Source of the DNA: Ovoidimarina sp050299695
GTDB lineage: Bacteria; Pseudomonadota; Alphaproteobacteria; Rhodobacterales; Rhodobacteraceae
Reading direction: 5' to 3'
DNA length: 64,000 nucleotides
Assembly: GCA_050299695.1 (NCBI GenBank)
Contig: JBNKWI010000004.1
Coordinates: 34,715 to 98,714 of the forward strand
The position numbers and the translations under genes are program-made. The notes under the pieces are model-generated. The model was not told the DNA's origin. It saw only the letters and a list, made by a program, of their open reading frames with translations, and ran no database searches. Positions 41,219 through 49,256 of the stretch are shown piece by piece (within the stretch, counting starts at the first letter, position 1; every line of letters starts with the position of its first letter).

Positions 41219-42159
41219 TCCGGCAGCGCCACGTCGACGATCTGACCTGGTTTCAGCGCGGCGCCGGGGAAGGGCGTGGCCTCGACCAGGTAGACCAGCT
41301 TCTGCCGGTTCTCGAGCGAGTAGATCACCGGCGGGGTGAATTCCGGACCGTCGGAGATGTAGGTGATGCGGGCGCGGAGCCCGTCGCCGCAGCCGTCGCA
41401 ATGGACCTCGAGCACCGAGTCGACGGCGATGTGGGCGAGCGAGTGTTCGGGGACGTAGAGCCGGAGCTTGACCGCGCCCGCGCCGAGAAACGAGAGGACC
41501 GGAGCGGAGGGGCCGGCGATCTCGCCCTCGACGCGGATCACGTCGGAGATACGGCCGGGGCCGGGGGCGGCGAGGGTGCGCTGGTCGAGGTTCCACTTGG
41601 CGAGGTCCTGGGCCGCCTGGGCTCCCTCGACGGCGGCCTCGGCGGCAGCGATCTCGTTCGGGCGGGCGGGGAGCTTCGCCACGGCGAGATTGGCCTCGAT
41701 CTCGGCGACCTTGGCGCGGGCGACCGCGGCCTCGGTCACCGCGTCGTCCCGCTGGGCGGCGGTGACGGCGCCGCGCTCGGCGAGGCCGGTATAGCGGGCG
41801 GCGCTTCGGTCGGCCTCGGTGGATTGGGCGCGGGCGGAGGCGAGCTCGGCCTCGATCACCCGGATTTCCTCGGCGCGTTTGCCTTCGGCGAGGTTCGCCT
41901 GCTCGCTCTTTGCAGCCGCGAGCGCGGCCTCGGCCTGGGCGAGCGCGATGCGGGCGTCGCGGGCCTCCATGGAGACGAGCACGTCGCCCGCCTGCACCTC
42001 GTCGCCGCGGGCCACGTGGATCGTGCCGATCTGCGCCACCGCGACCGGCGCGATCAGGGTGTAGTCGCCCTCGACATAGCCGGTGGCGAAGGGCGGCGGC
42101 GCGGCGCAGGCGGCGGCGAGCGCGGCGGCATAGGGCAGGGAGCAGAGGAAGGCGGTCAT
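41215..42159 (-). CDS. HlyD-family periplasmic adaptor protein
   Basis: A 314-residue membrane-fusion protein bridging the permease to an outer-membrane channel. It has a short signal sequence (MTAFLCSLPYAAALAAAC), perhaps a lipoprotein since a cysteine follows LAAA at about residue 18. The biotinyl-lipoyl-like domain, a long alpha-helical hairpin of heptads (residues 60-170, ARIALAQAEAALAAAKSEQ) and a beta-barrel follow. The ATG at 42159 has a GGAG ribosome site. It overlaps both neighbours by four bases. It resembles YbhG/YhiI. Confidence 0.9.
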   Translation of the reverse strand: MTAFLCSLPYAAALAAACAAPPPFATGYVEGDYTLIAPVAVAQIGTIHVARGDEVQAGDVLVSMEARDARIALAQAEAALAAAKSEQANLAEGKRAEEIRVIEAELASARAQSTEADRSAARYTGLAERGAVTAAQRDDAVTEAAVARAKVAEIEANLAVAKLPARPNEIAAAEAAVEGAQAAQDLAKWNLDQRTLAAPGPGRISDVIRVEGEIAGPSAPVLSFLGAGAVKLRLYVPEHSLAHIAVDSVLEVHCDGCGDGLRARITYISDGPEFTPPVIYSLENRQKLVYLVEATPFPGAALKPGQIVDVALPE

Positions 42160-42803
42160 GGGACCCGGCTCCTTTCGAGGGCGGCGTGGAGATTGGCGGC
42201 GACAATGTCGGCGATGGCGCCGGCCTCGGCAGGGCCGATCCGGTCCCAGCCCATGCGGCGGGTCACGACCGGAAGGCCGATGCGGAAATAGACCAGCTGG
42301 CCGATGGCGGCGAAGACCGCGAGGCGGGTGGTCTCGCTTTCGGGATCCTGGCCGGTGGCAAGCGCCCAAAGGCGGCAAAGCTCGCGATGTTTCGTTTCGA
42401 TAACAGAGGCATAGAGCGTGTCGATCGCCTCGCCCGAACCGCTGCCGAGCACGCGGAGGATGAAGGCGGCGACGTCGGCGGCGGCGGGGGAGGTGAGGAG
42501 AAAACCGGCGAGGGCGCGCAGCGCGGTTTCGAGGAAGGCGCGGGCTTGGTCGGGGGTGATGTCGGGCGGGGCGGAGAGGGGGGCGACGGCGGAGAGGCGG
42601 CGGGCGACCTCGGCGGCGCAGGCGGTGTGGAGCCCGTCCTTGCCGCCAAAATGGTAGGCGATGGAGGCGACGTTGGTGCCGGCCAGCGCCGCGATCTCGC
42701 GCGTCGAGGTGCCGGAAAAACCGTGCTTTCCAAAGAGCTTGAGGCCCGCTTCGAGGAGCGCGGCGTTGGTGCCTTCGGGCGGGCGGGGCAGGGAATCGGT
42801 CAT
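42156..42803 (-). CDS. TetR-family regulator of the efflux operon (CecR-like)
   Basis: A 215-residue repressor with an N-terminal helix-turn-helix (residues 14-58: LFGKHGFSGTSTREIAALAG and VASIAYHFGGKDGL) and a CecR/YbiH-type C-terminal ligand domain. In E. coli, CecR sits beside and regulates ybhGFSR, the same arrangement as here. The ATG at 42803 was chosen because the HTH starts shortly after; upstream residues in frame fall in a repeat array. It overlaps hlyD by four bases and is the first gene. A 20-bp inverted repeat just upstream is its likely operator. Confidence 0.9.
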   Translation of the reverse strand: MTDSLPRPPEGTNAALLEAGLKLFGKHGFSGTSTREIAALAGTNVASIAYHFGGKDGLHTACAAEVARRLSAVAPLSAPPDITPDQARAFLETALRALAGFLLTSPAAADVAAFILRVLGSGSGEAIDTLYASVIETKHRELCRLWALATGQDPESETTRLAVFAAIGQLVYFRIGLPVVTRRMGWDRIGPAEAGAIADIVAANLHAALERSRVP

Positions 42804-42813
42804 GCCCACAATA

Positions 42814-42833
42814 TTAATCAAACGATTGATTAA
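42814..42833. promoter_or_regulatory. Candidate operator of the TetR regulator
   Basis: TTAATCAA (42814-42821) and TTGATTAA (42826-42833) are perfect inverted repeats with a four-base spacer, ACGA. It is AT-rich in a GC-rich setting and lies 11 bases upstream of the tetR start codon, where a dimeric TetR protein would repress its own operon. Confidence 0.65.
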
Positions 42834-42913
42834 ATCAAGGGGCCTCTCGGTGCGAGGGTGCAGCGATGCCCCGAATCCGGGACACCGAGGCCCCCGAATG
42901 GGCGGCGCCGGAC

Positions 42914-42964
42914 CCGGAATCCGGGGCGCACAACCTGTACACAACCTGTACACAGCCCGTACAC
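42914..42964. repeat. 11-bp tandem array, copy 1
   Basis: After CCGGAATCCGGGGCG (42914-42928) come three tandem 11-mers CACAACCTGTA, CACAACCTGTA and CACAGCCCGTA, then CAC (to 42964). The same header and unit occur at 60405-60466. Eleven bases is close to one helical turn, so each unit faces the same side of the DNA. It lies about 110-160 bases upstream of tetR. Confidence 0.8.
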
Positions 42965-43433
42965 CGGCGGAGTCACGGCGGCGCGCTCACTCGGGGGCAT
43001 CCCGCGGACGGACGCGGAGCGTTTCGGACGGCGCGCGGCGGGATCGGGGACCGCTCGGAACGATCTGCGCCGCGCGGCCCGGACGTGCCGGAGCGGCGCC
43101 CGCGGGGGCGCTTTGCTGGGCGGCGCGCGGCGCCAGCTTCGGATCGGTTCCGGGCACGCCAAAAGTGTCGAAACAGGGCTTCCGCACTTTCCCTTTCGAG
43201 GAATTGCCGTCGCCGAACCGGGAGGGGGTGCCCCAAAAAGCCGCTGGCGCCCGACGGGACTGTCGAACGCCAGCACTTCTTCCACGGGACTACGGAAGAA
43301 TACTCAGTACAGGAATGACTGGATTGGAAAAATCTTCTGCGCCAAATACTCCGGCAACGAAGCGTCCACCACACGCTTACTCAAAACTACAAGTTCATAC
43401 TGTCCCAGAGATGGACGCGAAGGAATTCGTATG

Positions 43434-43447
43434 ATTGCCTAGGCAAT
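43434..43447. promoter_or_regulatory. 14-bp palindrome upstream of the sensor kinase
   Basis: ATTGCCTAGGCAAT is a perfect palindrome 146 bases before the kinase start, in the AT-richer part of the gap. Nearby TTGCCC and ATTGCCC repeats share its half-site. It may be bound by the response regulator of this pair or another dimeric factor. Confidence 0.45.
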
Positions 43448-43592
43448 GTTGCCCATGCCGGCGATCGCGAGATTGCCCTAACCTGCGAAAGACGATGTAT
43501 TTTCTCTGGGAGTCAGAGCCGTATCCCGTGACCTGCCGCCGCGCCGGCACCCCGAAACTCGGGGTGAGCGATCACTGTTCGGGGGCGGTCCG

Positions 43593-45920
43593 GTGAAGAT
43601 GTCGCTCGGCGCGATTCTGGCGGTCGGGCTGGCGGGGCTCCAGCTCCTGGCGATCCTCCTCGTGGTGTTCACCTCCTATGTCAGCTCGGAGCGCGTGCTG
43701 ATCGGCCATGCCCGCGCGCTTCTGAGCGATGTGGGCACCAACACGATCGAGCACTCGAAGAGCTTCCTGCAGCCCGCCCATGGCGCCGCCGAACTGGCCG
43801 CGAGCCTCGCCCAGAACGACGTGGTGGCGAGCGACGATCCCAAGCTGCTGGAACAGCTCCTGTTCCAGCAGCTCCGCCTCTCCACGCAGTTCGCGGGCAT
43901 CTTCTATGGCAGCCGCGATGGCCATTTCGTCTATGTGATGCGCAGCGACGGCCCGGGGCCGTTCCGGTCGAAATTCATCACCGTGGACGGCGCGCAGCGC
44001 GAGACCGAGCTGATCTGGCGGAACCACGACTTCGCGCTGGTCGAGCGCCGGGCGGACCCGGAAGACACCTACGACCCGCGCACCCGGCCCTGGTACCGCA
44101 AGGCGACCGAGGAGCGCGGCACGATCTGGACCGATCCCTATATCTTCTTCTCGTCGCAGCGTCCGGGCATCACGCTCGCCGCGCCGGTCTTCGGCGACGG
44201 CGGCGAGATCCGCGGGGTGATCGGCGTCGATATCGAGATCGGCGACATCTCCGAGTTCCTCGCGCGGCTCCGGATCGGTGCGAACGGCAAGGCGCTGATC
44301 ATCCACCGGAACGGCGACGTGATCGCGCATCCAGAGCAGGGGGTGTTGACTGCGCTCAACGATGACGGCAGCCCGCGTTTCGCGAAGATCTGGGAGCTGG
44401 ACGACCCGATTGCCCGGGCGGCGTTCAGCCCGCTTTACCAGGCCGGATCGCTCGAGACGCCGAAAGAGGTGTCGTCGCAGTTCGTCTATGACGGCAAGAG
44501 CTTTGTCTCGGTGGTGAAACCGGTGATCAGCGACCAGTTGCCCTGGACCATCGCGGTCTATGCGCCGGAGGACGATTTCACCGCCGAGATCGTGGGCAAC
44601 CGGCGCAGGAATATCTGGTTCGCGTTCCTGGTGGCCGGGATGACGGCGATCATCGGGCTGGTGATGGCGGAATACATCTCGCGCCCGGTGCGGGCCTTCG
44701 CGGTGCGTTCGGCGCTGATCGCGCAGGGCGAACTGGACCCGTCCGAGCCGCTGCCGACCACCTACAAGGAGCTCGAGCGCGCCAATGCGACGCTGACCCA
44801 GCAGATCGCGGCGCGGCGGCGGACCGAGCTGGAATACGGCCAGACCTTCGAACGGGCGTCGCGGGCGATGGCGCAGGTCGCGCCCGGCGGCGGTCGGCTC
44901 CTGCGGGTCAATCCCCGATTCTGCGAGTTGACCGGCTATGCTCCGGAAGAACTGGTGGAACTGTGCTTCTCGGATCTGGCGCGGGATGGCGACCCGAACC
45001 CGTTCCCGCATTGCGAAGAGCGGACGGACGAAGATCTTCCGGTCAATCACGAGATGCGCTGCGTCCGCAAGGACGGAAAGGTGATCTGGATCAAGATCAA
45101 CGCCTTCATGATCCGCGACGAGAGCGGCGAGGCGCTCTATGCGATGGCGATGGTGGACGACATCACCGAGCGGAAGGCGACCGAGCGGCAGATCGCGCAG
45201 CTGAACCGCGACCTGTCGCACCTGGCGCGGGGGCACATGATGGGGCAGATGGCCTCGGGGCTGGCGCATGAGCTGAACCAGCCGCTGGCGGCGATCGCGC
45301 AGAACGCCGACACCGCACTTCTGGCGGCGGAGCGGGCCGGGAACGACGCGGAGCTGCGGACGATCCTGACGGAGATCGAGGCGCAGGCGTTGCGGGCGGG
45401 GGATATCATCCGCGCGCTCAGGAGCTTCGTGCGCAAGGACGAGGCGGCGCGGACGGTGTTCGACCTCGCCGAGCTGGTGGGCCAGGCGCAGCGTCTGGTT
45501 CAGGCGGAGGCGACCGAGGCGGCGGTGGCGATCGAGATCCACGCAGGCGAGCGGCCGCAGGTCGAAGGGAACCGGACGCAGATCGCGCAGGTGCTGGTGA
45601 ACCTGATGCGGAACGCGGTGGAGGCGATGGTGCAGACCGAGGGCCGGGAGCGGAAGGTCACGGTGCGGGTGGCGCGCGAGGGGCGCGAGGCGGTGGTCTC
45701 GGTCTCGGATACCGGGCCGGGGGTCGATCCGGCGATCACGCTCTTCGCCGAGTTCGAGACGACGAAGCCCACCGGCATGGGGCTCGGCCTGTCGATCTGC
45801 CGCTCGATCGTCGAGGCGAATGGCGGGGAATTGTGGCTCGATCGGGAGTACGAGACCGGCGCGCGGTTCTGCTTCACGCTGCCGCACCGCGATGCCGCGC
45901 AGGTGGCGGGCGCGGCATGA
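43593..45920 (+). CDS. Cache-domain sensor histidine kinase
   Basis: A 775-residue membrane kinase. The first helix is at about residues 5-27, a double-Cache periplasmic sensor follows (about 35-335, with YDPRTRPWYRKATEERGTIW), and the second helix is near 338-360. A HAMP-like linker, a PAS domain (about 420-525), a HisKA with His559 (GLAHELNQPLAAI) and an ATPase with GMGLGLSICRSIVEANGG complete it. HELNQPLAAI resembles FixL/DctB-type kinases. Cache domains usually sense small carboxylates or amino acids. The GTG at 43593 has a GGGGG site; ATG 43599 is an alternative. It overlaps the partner regulator by four bases. Confidence 0.92.
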   Translation: MKMSLGAILAVGLAGLQLLAILLVVFTSYVSSERVLIGHARALLSDVGTNTIEHSKSFLQPAHGAAELAASLAQNDVVASDDPKLLEQLLFQQLRLSTQFAGIFYGSRDGHFVYVMRSDGPGPFRSKFITVDGAQRETELIWRNHDFALVERRADPEDTYDPRTRPWYRKATEERGTIWTDPYIFFSSQRPGITLAAPVFGDGGEIRGVIGVDIEIGDISEFLARLRIGANGKALIIHRNGDVIAHPEQGVLTALNDDGSPRFAKIWELDDPIARAAFSPLYQAGSLETPKEVSSQFVYDGKSFVSVVKPVISDQLPWTIAVYAPEDDFTAEIVGNRRRNIWFAFLVAGMTAIIGLVMAEYISRPVRAFAVRSALIAQGELDPSEPLPTTYKELERANATLTQQIAARRRTELEYGQTFERASRAMAQVAPGGGRLLRVNPRFCELTGYAPEELVELCFSDLARDGDPNPFPHCEERTDEDLPVNHEMRCVRKDGKVIWIKINAFMIRDESGEALYAMAMVDDITERKATERQIAQLNRDLSHLARGHMMGQMASGLAHELNQPLAAIAQNADTALLAAERAGNDAELRTILTEIEAQALRAGDIIRALRSFVRKDEAARTVFDLAELVGQAQRLVQAEATEAAVAIEIHAGERPQVEGNRTQIAQVLVNLMRNAVEAMVQTEGRERKVTVRVAREGREAVVSVSDTGPGVDPAITLFAEFETTKPTGMGLGLSICRSIVEANGGELWLDREYETGARFCFTLPHRDAAQVAGAA

Positions 45921-46537
45921 ACGGGCCGGGGCTCGCACCCGTGGTCTTTGTGGTGGACGACGACCCCGACATCCGCAGCTCGCTCACCCGGGCGCTGCGG
46001 ATGCGCGGCTTCGAGGCGGAGGCATTCGCGTCGGCGCAGGCGTTTCTCGACTTCTATGACGGCCGCGCGGCCTGCATGGTGCTCGATTTCGGGATGCCCG
46101 GGATGAACGGGCTGGAGCTGCAGGCGCTGATCAACCGGGAGGGGTTTCCGCTCGCGGTGATCTTCATCACCGGCCATGGCGGGGTGCCGGAATCGGTGCA
46201 GGCGATGAAGGGCGGCGCGGTGGATTTCCTCGAGAAGCCGTTCCGCCAGTCGGTGCTGGTGGAGCGGATCGCCGCGGCTTGGGAGGTCGCCTCGGCGCGG
46301 GAGGTCGCGGAGGGCAGGAGCCGCGACGTGGCTGCCAAGTTCGAGCGGCTGACGGCGCGCGAGCGCGAGATCGTCGACTGGATCGTCGCGCATCCCGGCG
46401 CGGTGTCGAGCAAGGAGGTGGGCCGGTTCCTCGGCATCAGCCCGCGCACCGTGGACCATCACCGGGCGCGGATCCTCGAGAAGCTGGAGATCCGCTCGGT
46501 GGCCGAACTGGTGGACCTGGCGCGAGGGCTGCTGTGA
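45917..46537 (+). CDS. FixJ-type response regulator (receiver plus LuxR HTH)
   Basis: A 206-residue transcription factor with a receiver domain carrying Asp14-Asp16 acidic residues, phospho-Asp57 (MVLDFGMPGMNG) and lysine in FLEKPF. A LuxR-type helix-turn-helix follows at about residues 145-200 (LTAREREIVDWIV, then SPRTVDHHRARILEKL). The start ATG at 45917 overlaps the kinase stop (ATGA), so it is the cognate partner. It would activate unidentified target genes; none is adjacent except possibly its own promoter region. Confidence 0.93.
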   Translation: MNGPGLAPVVFVVDDDPDIRSSLTRALRMRGFEAEAFASAQAFLDFYDGRAACMVLDFGMPGMNGLELQALINREGFPLAVIFITGHGGVPESVQAMKGGAVDFLEKPFRQSVLVERIAAAWEVASAREVAEGRSRDVAAKFERLTAREREIVDWIVAHPGAVSSKEVGRFLGISPRTVDHHRARILEKLEIRSVAELVDLARGLL

Positions 46538-47149
46538 GCCAGGTGCTCCCGAGCGGATAGCCGGCGCCGTGTCCGGCGGGATGTTTTGGCGAGGTGGAGC
46601 CGCCATTTCGTCCGCTGTGCGATGTCCTCCGGCCGAACACGCCGAAGGCTGCCCGGGCGAGCGCCTGCCCATGTCACGCCAGAGGCGTGCCTCCGGTACG
46701 ACCGGGCCGGCGCTTTGGTGACGGTCCGCGCGGAACATCCGTACAGCGTGCTTGCACCAAAACCGTTGCTGCGCCATCCCAAAGGCAGGCGCCCGCCCGG
46801 CCCTTCGGACCGGACGCTGTTCGGTCGGATTCCCAGACTGCCCCGCCGCTTCCGCCCCGAGTCCGCCGAAGACGAAGCCCTCTTCGCCGGCATGGTCGAG
46901 CGCGGCGTCGGGGATGCAGCCCGGCCCGGCGAGGAACACCTTGGCGCCGAAACGGGCGTGCATCCGGGAGAGCCGGCCGAGCCGGTCGCAGGGCGCGTTT
47001 TCCCGGTGGCTGTCGCAGAGCTGCCCAACCGGTATTGAGATCCCGCCAAGATCGCCGGGCCGGGCATTGCGGCTGGGTGCCCACCGCCCGCAGGGCCGCG
47101 GCAGCGGCCTGGAGGGCCAGAAGGAATGCGCCGAAGGCGCGCCTTTGGA
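46538..47149. other. Non-coding region with a dispersed repeat and a possible gene remnant
   Basis: A 612-base stretch without a convincing gene. It holds the repeat at 46741-46801. On the minus strand, a frame from about 47055 to 46740 reads protein-like (for example PVGQLCDSHRENAPCDRLG and KVFLAGPGCIPDAALDH) but lacks a clear start and runs into the repeat, so it could be a decayed gene. I do not recognise the family. Confidence 0.4.
46741..46801. repeat. Dispersed repeat, copy A (GWRSNG-type)
   Basis: GTACAGCGTGCTTGCACCA, three bases, then a 39-base block 46763-46801 starting CCGTTGCTGCGCCATCCCAA. The same two blocks recur at 62954-63028 with a 17-base gap between them. Read on the minus strand the long block encodes GWRSNG. 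The similarity over two separated blocks points to a dispersed repeat family. Confidence 0.7.
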
Positions 47150-47392
47150 TCAGGCCGGGTCCGTCCCGCGCTTGAGGCGGGCGGCGCGGCCGCCCCGGCG
47201 GGTCCTGGGTGCGGGCGTCCGGCTCGGCAGCTCGGCCAGGATCGCGCGGCGCGCCTCGGGCGAGAGCCGCGACCAGGCGGCGATCTCGTCGATGGTGCGG
47301 GCGCAGCCGGTGCAGAGCCGGGTCTCGGGATGGATCAGGCAGATCCGCACGCAGGGGCTCTCCACCTCGTCGCGGCTCCACGCGTCGCTCAT
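47150..47392 (-). CDS. DUF1289 family small protein
   Basis: An 80-residue protein with the DUF1289 pattern: SPCVRICLIHPETRLCTGCARTIDEIAAW, split here as CVRIC and CTGC with four cysteines spaced for a metal or iron-sulphur site, then WSRLSPEARRAILAEL. The C-terminal tail is basic. The family is widespread in proteobacteria but its role is unknown. The start at ATG 47392 overlaps the ruvX stop by four bases, so it is the last gene of ccmI-ruvX-DUF1289. Confidence 0.85.
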   Translation of the reverse strand: MSDAWSRDEVESPCVRICLIHPETRLCTGCARTIDEIAAWSRLSPEARRAILAELPSRTPAPRTRRGGRAARLKRGTDPA

Positions 47393-47865
47393 GCCGCGCT
47401 CCCCAGGTGCCGCAGCCGGTCGAGCGCGCCCTGCAGGATGTAGCCCGCCGCCACGTGGTCGATCAACTCGCGCCGCCGTGCCCGCGAGGTGTCGGCCTCG
47501 AGGAGTGCGCGCTCGGCCGCCACGGTGGAGAGCCGCTCGTCCCAGAAGGCGATGGGCGCCTCGGTGAGGCCCGCGAGGTTGCGGGCGAAGGCGCGGGTCG
47601 CCTGGCAGCGCGGGCCTTCGCTGCCGTCCATGTTGCGCGGCAGGCCGAGCACGAAGCCGGCGATCTCGCGATGCGCGGCGATGTCGAGGAGGCGGCGCGC
47701 ATCGGCGGTGAACTTTGTCTTGCGGATCGTTTCCAGCGGCGTGGCGATGGAAAGCGAGGTGTCGGAGACCGCGACGCCGATGGTCTTCTCGCCCAGGTCG
47801 AGACCGACGATGGCGCGGCGGGGCGGCAGGAGGCCGGCGAACGCCTCGAGGGTCTCGGCGATCAT
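47389..47865 (-). CDS. ruvX: RuvX/YqgF family putative pre-16S rRNA nuclease
   Basis: A 158-residue RNase H-like nuclease implicated in maturation of the 16S rRNA 5' end. The motif IVGLDLGEKTIGVAVSD (residues 19-35) carries the first catalytic Asp, FVLGLPRNMDGSEG is conserved, and WDERLST holds the second acidic residue. The C-terminal Asp lies in RRELIDHVAAGYILQ. The ATG at 47865 overlaps the ccmI stop (ATGA). Normal length. Confidence 0.93.
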   Translation of the reverse strand: MIAETLEAFAGLLPPRRAIVGLDLGEKTIGVAVSDTSLSIATPLETIRKTKFTADARRLLDIAAHREIAGFVLGLPRNMDGSEGPRCQATRAFARNLAGLTEAPIAFWDERLSTVAAERALLEADTSRARRRELIDHVAAGYILQGALDRLRHLGSAA

Positions 47866-49079
47866 TCGGCCACCCCCGCGGCGCGGGCGGCGTCGCGGAC
47901 GGGGGCGAGCGCGGCCTCTTCGGGGAAGACCTGTTGCGCCTCGCCCCAGATCGCGGCGGCGCGGTCGGTTTCGCCGAGGACGCCATAGGCGCGGATCAGC
48001 CTGGCCCATTCCTCGGGGCTGCCGCCCTCGGTGGCGAGCCGGTCGGCAAGCCCGGCGACCATGGTGCGGATCATCTCCGTCCGCTCCTCGGGCGTCATTT
48101 CGCTGGCGGCGTCGAGATCGGCGGCGGAGGGGCCCGGGGCATCGGCGGCAGGGGGCGGCGTGTAGCGGACGCCGGCCAGATCGGCGAGCGCGCCGATATC
48201 GGCGCGGATCGGCGGGATCCATGGCGCGTCGGCCGGGCCTTCGTCGAGGAGCCGGCTCCAGAGCCGGAACGCCACGTCGTAGCGGCCGATCTGCGCGGCG
48301 AGGAGTCCCGAGTAGTAGCGCGCCGCCGGGTCTTCCGGGGCGCGGGCGAGCGCCTCGCGAAGCGCCTGCTCGGCCTCGGGCGAGACATAGCCGTTCGCGG
48401 CGGTGATGTAGAGTTCGGCGAGCGAGGTGAATTCCGCGGCGCTTGCGGTGTCGCCCAGGATCTCGATCACCTGCGATTGCGCCGCCCGGGCCGCGGCGTA
48501 GTTGCCGAGCGCTGCCTCCTGTCGGGCGAGCAGCCGGTGGCCCTGGAGGTCGTCCGGGCGCCCGGCCACGGTCGCGCGGAGCCTTTCGACCAGCGCCATG
48601 TAGTCGGGGTCGGCTTCGACGGCGGGGGGCGGCCCGGCCAGCGCCTCGGCCTCCTCTTGGCCGATCCTGCTGCGGCGGACTTCCTCGGAGCGGGCATAGC
48701 GCGCCTCGAGCGGCTGATCGGGATAGCCCGGCGCGCCGAGCCGGAGGTAGAGTAGCGTCGCGCCGCCGAGCACCGCGGCGAGGACCGCGAGGCTGGCGAT
48801 CCCGCTTGCGAGCCGGGGGGCGGCGGCGGTGGCGACGGCGGCCCGGTCGGCCTTGTCGGCGTCGAGGAGCCGGCGCGATACCTCGGTACGGATCGTCTCG
48901 GCCTCGGTTTCGCTCACCACGCCGCGGGCGAGGTCGCGCTCCACCTCGCGGAGCTGGTCGCGGTAGACCTGCACATCGAATCGGCGCGCCTCGCCGGCCC
49001 TGCGCCCGCGCCAGAGCGCGAAGACGAGGATCAGCGCGGCCAGCACCGCGAGCCCGGAGGAGATTGCCCAGAACACCAT
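47862..49079 (-). CDS. ccmI: Cytochrome c biogenesis protein CcmI
   Basis: CcmI helps deliver apocytochrome c to the haem-ligation complex. The 405-residue protein has two membrane helices, near residues 3-22 and 92-112, with a cytoplasmic loop between (RRFDVQVYRDQLREVERDLA, the conserved CcmI stretch). A long periplasmic part with TPR-like helices follows, and the Pro/Ala linker near residue 320 is typical. The ATG at 49079 begins the first helix. It heads the leftward operon ccmI-ruvX-DUF1289. Other ccm genes are not adjacent. Confidence 0.9.
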   Translation of the reverse strand: MVFWAISSGLAVLAALILVFALWRGRRAGEARRFDVQVYRDQLREVERDLARGVVSETEAETIRTEVSRRLLDADKADRAAVATAAAPRLASGIASLAVLAAVLGGATLLYLRLGAPGYPDQPLEARYARSEEVRRSRIGQEEAEALAGPPPAVEADPDYMALVERLRATVAGRPDDLQGHRLLARQEAALGNYAAARAAQSQVIEILGDTASAAEFTSLAELYITAANGYVSPEAEQALREALARAPEDPAARYYSGLLAAQIGRYDVAFRLWSRLLDEGPADAPWIPPIRADIGALADLAGVRYTPPPAADAPGPSAADLDAASEMTPEERTEMIRTMVAGLADRLATEGGSPEEWARLIRAYGVLGETDRAAAIWGEAQQVFPEEAALAPVRDAARAAGVAE

Positions 49080-49256
49080 GTCCGCACCATCTAAGCGTTG
49101 CGGCGGGGCGGCGAAAGCCGGAACCGGCGTCGCATCCGGGCGCGATGTCGCAGATCGGGCGGAAATTGCCGTTCGCGGCTTGGCCTTCCGCGATGCCGGG
49201 GTCAAAAAGCAGGGGGCCGGCCTGCGTCCGGCGCCGAGGATCAAGGGGAGACCCCC

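Larger units (their letters stand above)
42834..43592. other. Long intergenic region between tetR and the sensor kinase
   Basis: A 759-base gap. The first part carries the 11-bp tandem array. The middle is GC-rich with frames open on both strands but no plausible gene. The stretch around 43280-43450 is markedly AT-richer (26 G/C of 60 bases at 43381-43440 by hand count) and ends in a 14-bp palindrome; this may be the promoter region of the kinase gene. I see no RNA gene. Confidence 0.5.

Noticed and set aside
42804..42953. An N-terminal extension of the TetR regulator
   Set aside because: It would also translate the 11-bp array and cover the likely operator; the DNA-binding domain begins just after ATG 42803.
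42929..42964. A short CRISPR-like array at the 11-bp repeats
   Set aside because: The units are contiguous with no spacers, far too short for CRISPR, and no cas genes are present.
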